Assembly (NCBI RefSeq): GCF_019175285.1
Contig: NC_056530.1
Span: 5,878,392 to 5,942,391, forward strand
Length of the DNA: 64,000 nucleotides
Reading direction: 5' to 3'
Source: Sceloporus undulatus
Lineage: Eukaryota; Chordata; Lepidosauria; Squamata; Phrynosomatidae
Of the stretch, positions 57,801 through 64,000 are shown in pieces. The notes below the pieces were generated by a model, which searched no databases, had not been told where the DNA came from, and was given only the letters and a program-made list of their open reading frames with translations. A program made the translations under genes and the position numbers. Every line of letters starts with the position of its first letter. Position 1 is the stretch's first letter.

Positions 57801-60800
57801 CGTTTCCATGCTCTCTGCTCTTCAGTCAAGACTTGCCTTGCCCACAGGTGAGTGAAGGCCAGCGATGTCCAGGTAGCCCTAGGACACATGGCTTCGACCA
57901 CATTCGTGACCCCGTGGGCAAGACTGCAGTTTCAGCCCCTGCAGTCATGGTTCCTGTTGGCCTTCAATGCACTAACAGACCCTCCATCCAAGTGGCTCAC
58001 TGTCCCAAGACCTGTCACCCGCTCTTTCCGTTGGTGGCTCGACTCCCGGAACGTTTATGTCAGCATTCCTTTTTCGCCTCCACCGCTTCAAGTCACCCTG
58101 ACGACGGACGCTTCCATGGAAGGTTGGGATGCCTTCATGTCAAGTCTCTTTATCAAAGACAAGTGGTCTTTCATGGAACAGTCCCTCCACATCATCGCCC
58201 TGGAGATGCTGGCCATGGAAAAGGCCTTGAGAGCCTTCGAGACAAACCTTGCCAACAAGGTAGTGCTTCTGCTGATGGACACCACTACCGTCATGTACTA
58301 CCTCAACAAGCAAGGGGGAACCAAGTCACAGACCTTCCTGGACATCATGCTTTACATCTTGAACTGGTGCATCCAAGCAATTCACTTGCCCGGAGAGAAG
58401 AGCGACTTAGCCAACCACCTCAGCAGATCTTCTTCAGTCTGCCATGAGTGGAGGCTCCATCCCAAGATGGTCAACGACCTCTTCAGTTGGTGGAGAACAC
58501 CCCACATCGACCTCTTCACGACTGCTCTCAACAGCCACTGTCCCCAGTTCTGCTCCCGAGCGCGCAACAAGAACTCCCTCAGAGATGTGTTCACCTTCGC
58601 TTGGTCAGGAGAGATGCTGTACGCCTTCCCTCCATTCCAACTGATCGCCAGAGTGGTGTCCAAGATGACAAGGGACTGCTCGGATGCCATCCTGATCACC
58701 CCTTGGTGTCCAAGACGGCCGTGGTTTCCGTCCTTGCTCCACGTCTCCAGGATACAGTTTCTCCACCTCAAGTTCCGTCCAGATCTCCTCACTCTCCATG
58801 ACGGACAAGTTCAGCATCCGGACATCGTCAACCAATCGTTGGTGGCATGGAGGCTCCGGCCTTAGACTCACTACCTCCCTCGGTACAGACGGTGATCTTG
58901 GCTGCCAAGAAACCATCCACTAAGAAGCCCTACGCTTCCAAATGGAAGAAGTTCCTGGATTTCCTCTCTGCGAGAGGCCTTGCTCCTTCCCAAGTGATGA
59001 CACTGGTTGTGTTGGAGTTCTTGATGGCACTTTTGGAGGCAGGGCTGTGCCTCACCTCTCTTAAGTGCTACCTTTCTACCATTTGTTCCCAATTTCAGTT
59101 TGATGGCAGACCTTTTTTCAGGGACCCTCTTGTGAAGAGTTTCCTGAAAGGTTGCAACAACCTTCATCCCCGATCTCGGTACTGATACCTGCTTGGAGTT
59201 TGGATGCTGTGCTGTCTGCCCTCCAATCCAAGCCCTTTGAACCTATGGCCACTTTGGACTTGAGACTCTTGACTTGGAAGACAACCTTCCTTGTGGCCAT
59301 CACCTCTGCCCACTGTGCGGGTGAACTTTGTGCCTTGCAGAGGGACCAGCCTTTCCTTAGGTTTCCATAAGGATAAGGTTGTCCTCTGTACTGCCTAAGG
59401 TGATGTCTGCCTTCCACATGTGTCAAGACATTGTTCTACTGACCTTGGCCTCGAACCCAACCCCCGATGCTGAACGCCGCTTGCATACCTTGGACGTTCG
59501 AAGGCTTTCTACTTGGACAGAACTTTGGGGTCGAGCCGTTCCGAGAGACTCTTTCAATGCTACTCGGAACCGAAGTTGGGGCTGCCTGTGTCTGTGCAGA
59601 GGCTTTCCAAATGGGTGGCTGTGTGAGATCATGGAATCTTCAGAACAGTGCTCCACAACAAAACTCAATGAGAAAACAATTAAAGTTTATTGTAAAAGCA
59701 AGCAGAAGTATCCAAACACACTTTTTTGTCAGGAATAAGGAGGTACATACAATAGCACATGGTTTATATAACCCCTGAAAGCAAACCCAACCCCATTAAA
59801 CAATAAGGTAAGTTAATTGGATAACCTTTTCCCACTCAGTAAGGAATGTCCTCCCCGATGACGTAATGTCCTCCAGTCCGGAATCCTTGGCAACCTCTCC
59901 AAACAGTTAAGTTCCCACAAGCGTTATCTACCCACTGCACCTGTGACCTTGAAGCATAAACCCTTGAGCTACAACTAGACTACGTAATGATAAATCTTAA
60001 CAGCACTATAAGCTCCAACATCCCCCACCCCACATATATACATAACAGCAACATATATTAGCAGCATATTAAAATATTGTGAACATGTTAACATAAAAGC
60101 CTATTAACAACAAGCACATAATGAGTCAGTTCCCCCTCCCAGCACAGAGACAGTCTGTGCTGGCAGGGTAACTCCCTTACATTCCAACTTAACAGGCAAG
60201 CACAGAGTCGAGCAGGCAGCCTACCTCTTTTCAATACATTCCATTACCCAGTATACAACCAATACACCATAAACCCATTACTATTTGAATCTATTAATAT
60301 TCATCCTCACCCTTACCCTATAATCCTCATGACAGAAACCCCAAATGAATAAATGAATGAAGGGGAGTTCTGACAGGCTGGAACCATCCACCTCTGCCAT
60401 GAACTTTTAGGCAGACCTCTCCCAGCCAGGGTTTGGTCTCATGCAACTAGGGCGGTAGCAACATCCTCCGCATTCTTGACTGGGGTACTGTTGGAGGATG
60501 TCTGCAAGGCTGCTGTTTGGTCCCAGCCCTTGACTTTCATCAAACACTATAGGCTGGACACTAGGGCCAAACGGGATGCAGTCTTTGGGAGGGGGGTGTT
60601 GGTTTCAGGTTTACATTAATTGCACTATATTTCATTTGTTTACATTTCTGAAAGGGATGTCTTTTTGCCTGAATTGGCTGGGTTTACAACATTCTTATGG
60701 TTTACATACTGGTCTTGCATGACCTAATGTGTTATTATGTGCCTTATGACCTGAACTAGTTAAAGTACTATTTTTTTAACTACTAAACACAGCTGACACA

Positions 60801-62863
60801 GTTTTAAGGTTCAAAGAATCTTTATTGTTAATAAACACAGTTTTATTGAACCTTACTTGGTGTCCTGACACTCCCTCTGCCACTGACCTAAGCGTGTCAG
60901 TCTCAACCCATTTGTATGATTCACAGAGACCACAAAGAAAAAGGACAGGTTGCATACCTGTAACGGTATTTCTTCGAGTGGTTATCTATGAATACATACA
61001 AATCCCGCCTGTCCTCCCCTCAGTGTCCTGCTCTCCATTGGCTCATTCTCATGTCGCTCACGCGGCATAAATTTCGGAAATGGGGAAAGAACAGGAACGC
61101 AGGGAGCTTATAAGGGATGGGTGCCTTTTTTGCCAAATTTGGCAGGTTACAGCATTCATATGGTTTACATAGGTCTTGCATGACCTAATGTGTTGTTCTG
61201 TGCTTTATGTCTTCAAACACAAGTTTGAGTACTATTTATTGAAGTACTAATAACAGGTCTACTATGACCTAATGTGTTATTTATGTGCCTTATGTTTTGC
61301 ACAGGTTAAGTGCTATTTATTGAGGTACCAGAAATGACTGACACAGTCTTTGGTTCAAATAATTTATTGTGATGAATAAACACACTTTTATTTGAACCTT
61401 GCTTGAGTTTCATGACATTCCCTCTGCCACTGACCTAAGCTTGTCAGTCTCAACCCATTTGTATGATTCGCAGAGACCACGAAGAAGAAGGACAGGTTGC
61501 TTACCTGTAACAGTATTTCTTCGAGTGGTCATCTGCAAATACATACAAATCCCGCCTGTCCTCTCCTCAGTGTCCTGCTCTTCATTGGCTCGTTCTCATG
61601 TTGCTCACGCAGCATAAATTTCGGAACTGGGGAAAGAACGGGAACATGGGGGGCTTATAAGGCATGGGTGGAGCTACCGCCAAAAAGTTGCTAAAAGTTG
61701 CAAAGTTAACTTTGCCCAGTGATTCTAGGAAGTTTTCCAAGCAGCACTGCGCAGGCGCAGTACAACCCATTTGTATGTATTCGCAGATGACCACTCGAAG
61801 AAATACCATTACAGGTATGCAACCTGTCCATATATGGTGGAGGCAGTGGCTGCCATTTCTGACAGTTCACACATGAACCCATGTGGCCTCTATTTCTCCA
61901 TGGGGGAAGAGAGCTTTTGAATAACTGAGTTGGTAAAGTAAACTAATCTTGATCAATATCTTAGCAGCTGTATATTGATCCATATTTTTAGGCCATAGGA
62001 AAAGAGTGCCAGTTCACTGCTGCAGTATCATTCTGTTGTTTACTGTTACATTTTGAACACCAGAAATCAATAGCTACCTCATACTCAGTTACTGCCCCTG
62101 ATCTGGTTGAGCATCAATCAGGTAGGAAGGATGTGTAAAATTGGCCTTAAAGCAAATTATGCCAGGCTTTGTGCTATAGGGTGACACCAAAGGAAAACAG
62201 CCTCATGAAAGATTACTAATATGTAAAGTGAAACATAGGCCTGTTACAGACTGCCAAAATAAAGCTGCTTCTGGTCTCTTTGGAGGTATATTGTTTAAAT
62301 GATGCATGCATCCTAAGAATCCAGAAGCTGCACCAAAGCTGCACTCCAGTGCTTAGGAATGGAGTGTGGCTTTGGCGCGACCTCCGGACTCTTAGGACCC
62401 ATGCATCATTTAAACAGCATACCTTCAAAGAGACCCGAAGCAGCTTTATTTTGGCAATCTGTAACAGGCCATAGTTCATCTTTTCTGTTTTTTTGCATGA
62501 GGATAGCTTCTGTTACTCGGACTTCAGTTTTTTAAGCCATTTGATGGGGAGACTTGTCCTAATGCAAAAATAAAGAAGGAAACCAGCCCTTAAATACAAG
62601 CTCCCATCAAAACATTATCATTTTCAGTTTGTCATAAATCTCATCTGAGGAATTGCTTGGCTGATTTCTACACAGCTGGATCTAAAAATGTTTATCTGTT
62701 TATGCTTACTTAAATCCTTTGTCTGTTTCTCCCCTGCCCCATTACTATCCTACACATCCTATTCCTTGCTATAGAGCGACAATGGAATATGTGGATCCCA
62801 GGTTTTGGCTCTGAAGAAATTAGGCCGTATAAAAAAGCTTGCACTACAGAAGCTCACAAACAG
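41441..62863 (+). CDS. TAF12: TAF12, TFIID/SAGA histone-fold subunit (last exon off window)
   Basis: TAF12 is an H2B-like histone-fold protein that pairs with TAF4 in TFIID and with TADA1 in SAGA, in the nucleus. Coding exons: 41441-41509, 47039-47290, 50406-50483, 53476-53590, 62775-62863, all with AG/GT borders and matching phases. The product from [12 protein letters not shown] to TEAHKQ is nearly identical to human TAF12. The Pro/Ser-rich N-part is followed by the histone fold ([54 protein letters not shown]). The final residues (RMALIRKTTKK in human) must lie beyond 64000. With the upstream ATG the protein would be about 212 residues against 161 in human. Introns are full of repeats, including a 7.3-kb DIRS fossil. 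Confidence 0.97.
41700..41880 (+). mobile_element. LINE 3' end, probably L2-type
   Basis: 'taaactgccttgattttgta', 'aaaggcagtatataaataaa' and an attctt-repeat tail are the usual form of L2-like 3' ends. Confidence 0.6.
42024..42210. mobile_element. Palindromic Harbinger-like MITE, copy 3, right end eroded
   Basis: The left end, GGCCTGTTACAGAC, is preceded by tta, and 'tgccaaaataaagctgcttt' is intact. The right arm stops after 'tgcatgcatcatttaaac', and a short 'agtttaaac' repeat follows. Confidence 0.8.
42788..43402 (-). mobile_element. tRNA-derived SINE split by a hAT element
   Basis: 'ttgttgtttgccttcaggtt' through 'agggtcatccagtgggtttc' to 'gtgttcaaaccgctatac' is a reversed SINE. The tRNA-like head ('cgctataccaagctggctct') resumes at 43382. 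The 8 bases cgctatac are duplicated around the insert. Confidence 0.88.
42999..43381. mobile_element. hAT-type MITE with perfect 8-bp target duplication
   Basis: The ends are CAGGGGTAGGCAACC and GGTTGCCTACCCCTG. Perfect duplication cgctatac at 42991-42998 and 43382-43389. The middle (43140-43262: 'gcctcagaaacatgcattta', 'tgaaaatgtcctacatttgt') matches 22555-22695 of another hAT-like element. Confidence 0.95.
43481..43846. mobile_element. Tigger-like palindromic MITE ('gtccctcca' family)
   Basis: Second copy of 26661-26993, with 'ctaggtcctccagtgcaact' and its inverse inside. The termini are more diverged than in the first copy. Confidence 0.82.
43850..44959. other. TAF12 intron, nothing recognised
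   Basis: Probably unique AT-rich intron sequence. Short frames have no domain. Confidence 0.4.
45287..45516 (-). mobile_element. Tigger-like MITE, reversed
   Basis: The ends are CAGTGGGTCC and GGACCAACTG. The interior matches the 'cagtcggccctt' family in reverse ('aagtcccattaaatataatg'). Confidence 0.82.
45576..45770 (+). mobile_element. Tigger-like MITE ('cagtcggccctt' family)
   Basis: The ends are CAGTTGGCCC and GGGTCCACTG, with TA at both flanks. Confidence 0.87.
45834..45903. repeat. (GAT)n then (CAA)n microsatellite
   Basis: About 15 gat units and then caa units, the tail of the L2 copy. It produces spurious poly-Ser and poly-His frames. Confidence 0.95.
46564..46868. mobile_element. 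Element with about 42-bp inverted ends, class unknown
   Basis: The left end 'cagtggtacttaccatgaag' then 'attcctttttctgtagt' faces the right end 'actactggagaaaaagaatc' then 'ttcacagtaagtaccaagtg'. The style of the arms resembles the DIRS inverted repeat at 61490-61830, but I cannot assign it. Confidence 0.6.
47039..47290 (+). CDS. TAF12: TAF12 exon 3: N-terminal region
   Basis: The acceptor is tcttcctccag and the donor is gtaatt. It reads [20 protein letters not shown], then LKTKAQQI and [17 protein letters not shown], ending RLSPESNQ. From MNQFGP on it matches human TAF12 closely. The first 28 residues are open, in frame with exon 2, and look like a conserved helix rather than untranslated sequence. 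84 codons, phase 0 at both ends. Confidence 0.95.
47838..48080. repeat. Minisatellite, 58-bp period, about 4 units
   Basis: Variants of 'ttccaggcctccggaggccc' end at about 47876, 47934, 47992 and 48050, 58 bp apart. GC-rich; it explains the long open frames on both strands. Confidence 0.93.
48172..48418. mobile_element. Tigger-like MITE ('gggttacg' family), nested
   Basis: Starts CAGTGGTACC and ends GTATCACTG. It is palindromic with 'cgggttacgaa' repeats and sits inside the MITE at 47667-48487. Confidence 0.85.
48681..48933. mobile_element. Tigger-like MITE ('gggttacg' family)
   Basis: The ends are CAGTGGTACC and GGTACCACTG, flanked by TA. It lies about 260 bp from the nested copy, in the same orientation. 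Confidence 0.9.
49907..50058 (+). mobile_element. tRNA-derived SINE, internally shortened
   Basis: 'gccagtgtaatttaatggtt', 'ccaccatggaaacctttggg', 'gggttgccataaatcggaaa' and a caa-repeat tail form the head and 3' end of the Sauria-type SINE. Confidence 0.82.
50406..50483 (+). CDS. TAF12: TAF12 exon 4: start of histone fold
   Basis: The acceptor is ttgctcccag and the donor is gtaggc. It reads [20 protein letters not shown] and then DEDVEE, identical to human from LTKKK as I recall it. 26 codons, phase 0. Confidence 0.97.
50874..51100. mobile_element. Palindromic Harbinger-like MITE, copy 4
   Basis: 'aggccaaaataaggctgctt' and 'aagcagctttattttggcct' form the arms. The 3-bp duplication cat lies on both sides. 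The outer 8 bases match at 6 of 8 positions. Confidence 0.87.
51640..53400 (+). mobile_element. CR1 LINE split by an L2 LINE
   Basis: 'aacgggatctaggagtcttt', 'ctgaacctgagtcaactgtg' and 'catggaatactgtgtccatt' (51935-52110) follow the CR1 RT end in sense. The 3' terminus 'gatggccatctgtcaggagt' and 'agggggttggacagaatggt' lies at 53285-53395, past the L2 insert. The left border (51640-51900) is uncertain. Confidence 0.85.
52358..53278 (-). mobile_element. L2-type LINE, 5'-truncated, inserted in CR1
   Basis: The minus-strand frame 53196-52579 (205 codons) reads [20 protein letters not shown], then [37 protein letters not shown] and ending [10 protein letters not shown], the L2 RT C-terminus. The 3' end is an aat-repeat. 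It is flanked by aggcta and aagcta within CR1, a possible target duplication. The long open frame suggests a young copy. Confidence 0.92.
53476..53590 (+). CDS. TAF12: TAF12 exon 5: histone-fold core
   Basis: The acceptor is ttcttgacag and the donor is gtgagc. It reads [20 protein letters not shown], then [18 protein letters not shown], one change from human as I recall it (SNTLE for SSTLE). Leaves in phase 1. Confidence 0.98.
53591..54529. other. TAF12 intron, nothing recognised
   Basis: No clear repeat border or exon. The 54481-54528 part has 'gttgcagtccaacaacatct', ordinary repeat debris. Confidence 0.4.
54739..56830 (+). pseudogene. DIRS gag-like region, fossil
   Basis: The N-terminal part has the C-x-x-C...H...C-x-x-C arrangement seen in DIRS gag-like proteins ([18 protein letters not shown]), then a Ser/Lys-rich stretch. 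A later segment has [20 protein letters not shown]. Broken. Confidence 0.8.
57080..57845 (+). pseudogene. DIRS reverse transcriptase region, fossil
   Basis: Shows the fold's landmarks [43 protein letters not shown] and the YLDDW catalytic box. The FGL-x-T-APRVF and YLDDW forms are those of DIRS/Ngaro-type elements. Broken. Confidence 0.9.
57852..58865 (+). pseudogene. DIRS RNase H and adjoining region, fossil
   Basis: [13 protein letters not shown], a following [11 protein letters not shown] and [18 protein letters not shown] match the DIRS RNase H. Downstream, [20 protein letters not shown] and [16 protein letters not shown] are typical of DIRS pol. Confidence 0.92.
58850..60620 (+). pseudogene. 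DIRS tyrosine recombinase region, fossil, split by LTR-like insert
   Basis: 58850-59160 is the N-terminal core-binding part ([20 protein letters not shown]). The C-terminal part near 60450-60610 carries the HYRLDT segment with the expected catalytic tyrosine context. An unrelated LTR-like element lies between. Confidence 0.82.
59622..60445 (-). mobile_element. LTR-like fossil inserted in DIRS
   Basis: The stretch interrupts the DIRS recombinase region. Its borders, TGTGAGATC at left and 'tctcatgca' at right, give TG...CA ends when read on the minus strand. It has an antisense AATAAA-like signal near 59688 and a TATA-like 'ggtttatataacc' near 59761. A related stretch begins at 63303. No coding part, so a solo LTR is likely. 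Family unresolved and borders approximate. Confidence 0.5.
60640..61680. repeat. Duplicated right end of the DIRS element
   Basis: The words 'ctctgccactgacctaagc', 'tgtcagtctcaacccatttg', 'ggacaggttgc', 'tacctgtaac' and 'tatttcttcgagtggt' occur in the same order in two consecutive blocks, starting near 60870 and 61420 (about 540 bp apart). Confidence 0.92.
61488..61832. repeat. Inverted repeat at the DIRS right end
   Basis: 'ggacaggttgcttacctgta' then 'acagtatttcttcgagtggt' (61490-61530) faces 'accactcgaagaaataccat' then 'tacaggtatgcaacctgtcc' (61789-61830). Confidence 0.9.
62238..62470. mobile_element. Palindromic Harbinger-like MITE, copy 5
   Basis: The ends are GGCCTGTTACAGAC and GTCTGTAACAGGCC-like, with ata on both sides. 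It folds back over its 233 bp, the same length as copy 2. Confidence 0.9.
62775..62863 (+). CDS. TAF12: TAF12 exon 6: end of histone fold
   Basis: The acceptor is ttgctatag and the donor is gtaagg. It reads (E)[20 protein letters not shown] and then ACTTEAHKQ, identical to human as I recall it. Enters after phase 1, leaves in phase 0. The remaining exon would encode about 11 residues and is not in the window. Confidence 0.98.
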
Positions 62864-63302
62864 GTAAGGGTTTTTTCTACAGAATGACAGTCTTGCCCAA
62901 GGAGAGCAGAGGTTTCAGAAAGCTCCAGCAAACAGGTAACACAGGAAACAGTTTGAAAGAGCAGGGTTTGTTATCAGAGATTGATCAGCTAGGGCTTGCT
63001 AGCTGATAAAATTTAATATTTTCCATAATAGGTATCCTGTTTAGCAAGACATTTCCATTGATGCAGCTCCAGCTAAGCCTTCATTTAAATTCAAAGTGTC
63101 TTAAGGTCTAAGGGATTTACACATATGGGTGGTTCTGCACCTGTGCAGTCTGCTGCAAACTTTTAGAGCTAAGTAAACCAGATCCTGCTCCAGTGCATGG
63201 GTGTTGGTGTTCCTTCTCTTTTCCTCAGTTACCATACCCTGCAGCACACAGGAGGAGTTAACAACATAGATGGAGCAAAAACAACAGAGGAGAGGTGGAT
63301 GG

Positions 63303-64000
63303 TGTGAGACTTGAGTATTCTGAACCAATCATCCACAACAGCTATTGTAAAACAAAAATTTATTGTAGAGAAGGTAGAAATACACTGGATCACGTTTTTG
63401 CTGAATCTGAAGAACTCCAAAGAGAAACCCCACTTTAAAACCCCAGCCCCCACCTTATTTTCCTGTTCAACCCAGATCGTTCCCCCCAAATCACCCCCCT
63501 TCGCCACAGAGAAGGGAATTCTACATCAAAGCAGTCCTAACGAAAGCACCATTTGGTTCATAGTCTCTTCTGCCTTGAGAGATCTATGGATATCGGAATA
63601 GAGGGTATCTGTTAAACATCACCCCGTCATAAAACTGCCTGACTGGCGCAAATTGATTGCTGCTCTCAGCTGAAAGTTCTGGATACATGATCATCCTGAG
63701 CATAGCCCATGGTGGCAGCAACTCTTTCCCAGAATGCCTTTCCCTGAGAGTTTTAGATACAGGTGTTGTTGACATAAGATCCATCATGTCTATCTATCTA
63801 TATATCTATCTATTTATCTGTCTACCCATATATCTATATAACTATATATATGTGAGAGCTTAACCCACTGGACTTCCCTTCTGCAACCTCCCTCCAATCC
63901 TTGTCCACCCCAGCATACCACCCATTCATGACAGCCCATTAAAGCATATGAATAGTCAACTAATATCCCAATGCATAATCCCCAAAGCATACGATTATGT
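63303..64000 (-). mobile_element. LTR-like fossil, runs off the right edge
   Basis: It begins TGTGAGACTTGAG and has an antisense AATAAA-like signal at about 63357, a layout like that of 59622-60445. Words such as 'cattcatgacag' and the C-rich tail region recall 60290-60345. A TATC-repeat (63787-63845) lies inside. Identification is tentative. Confidence 0.4.
63787..63850. repeat. (TATC)n / (TA)n microsatellite
   Basis: Imperfect tatc units leading into a ta run. Confidence 0.9.

Larger units (their letters stand above)
54530..61850 (+). mobile_element. DIRS-type retrotransposon fossil in a TAF12 intron
   Basis: DIRS elements use a tyrosine recombinase instead of an integrase and have inverted rather than long direct end repeats. 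The left end ('ttttggcagtggctccaccc', 54531) and the right arm at about 61620-61685 (RC 'ttttggcggtagctccaccc') are inverted copies. Between lie, in order, a gag-like region (54739-56830), reverse transcriptase (about 57080-57840), RNase H (about 58080-58440) and tyrosine-recombinase sequence (about 58850-60620). The right end region is present twice (about 60640-61126 and 61127-61680). It is broken in several places and further split by an LTR-like insertion. It lies in sense with TAF12. Moderately old; not functional. Confidence 0.92.

Noticed and set aside
61399-61617. Similar small frames at 60825-61070 and 61399-61617 as a gene pair
   Set aside because: They are the duplicated noncoding right end of the DIRS fossil.
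1-64000. CRISPR arrays, operons or prokaryotic defence genes
   Set aside because: The tandem repeats lack the spacer pattern of CRISPR, and the window has spliced vertebrate genes and vertebrate repeats throughout.

Overview
The window is 64 kb of vertebrate nuclear DNA, most likely from a squamate reptile (lizard). The evidence is the mixture of tRNA-derived and 5S-rRNA-derived Sauria-type SINEs with CR1, L2 and L1 LINEs, hAT, Tigger-like and PIF/Harbinger-like DNA transposons and a DIRS element, together with two spliced vertebrate genes. Most of the sequence is intron packed with nested repeats. The only assembly gap seen is a run of 10 N at 20536-20545. Layout: (1) 1442-34802, plus strand: the 3' part of a gene of the DCBLD family (CUB-LCCL-discoidin-transmembrane). 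Twelve exons follow one another with matching splice phases. They give the linker before LCCL, the LCCL domain, an F5/8C domain, a membrane segment and a cytoplasmic tail with seven YxxP motifs. The CUB exons lie off the left edge, and the 3' UTR probably ends near 36.45 kb. (2) 39410-39551, minus strand: a U11 spliceosomal snRNA gene with its 3' box, proximal element and distal element (octamer plus ZNF143/Staf site) all recognisable. (3) 39.9-40.45 kb: a GC-rich promoter region with a row of inverted CCAAT boxes, leading into TAF12 on the plus strand. Coding exons of TAF12 lie at 41441-41509, 47039-47290, 50406-50483, 53476-53590 and 62775-62863, and the last exon is off the right edge. U11 and TAF12 are divergent and share an upstream region of under 1 kb. 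From memory, human RNU11 and TAF12 are also divergent neighbours, which supports both calls. The DCBLD-like gene beside them is not a neighbour I know from human. Its sequence differs enough from what I remember of DCBLD1 and DCBLD2 that it may be a third paralogue. The repeats record many insertions of one element into another: CR1 into hAT, CR1 into SINE, L2 into CR1, hAT into SINE, hAT-like into CR1, Tigger-like into SINE, and an LTR-like fossil into a DIRS fossil. A retrocopy of a TRAIL-receptor-like death receptor lies in a DCBLD-like intron. I found no CRISPR array, operon or other prokaryotic feature. The points most worth following up are the complete U11 locus, the possible third DCBLD paralogue, the predicted N-terminally extended TAF12, and the CCAAT array.
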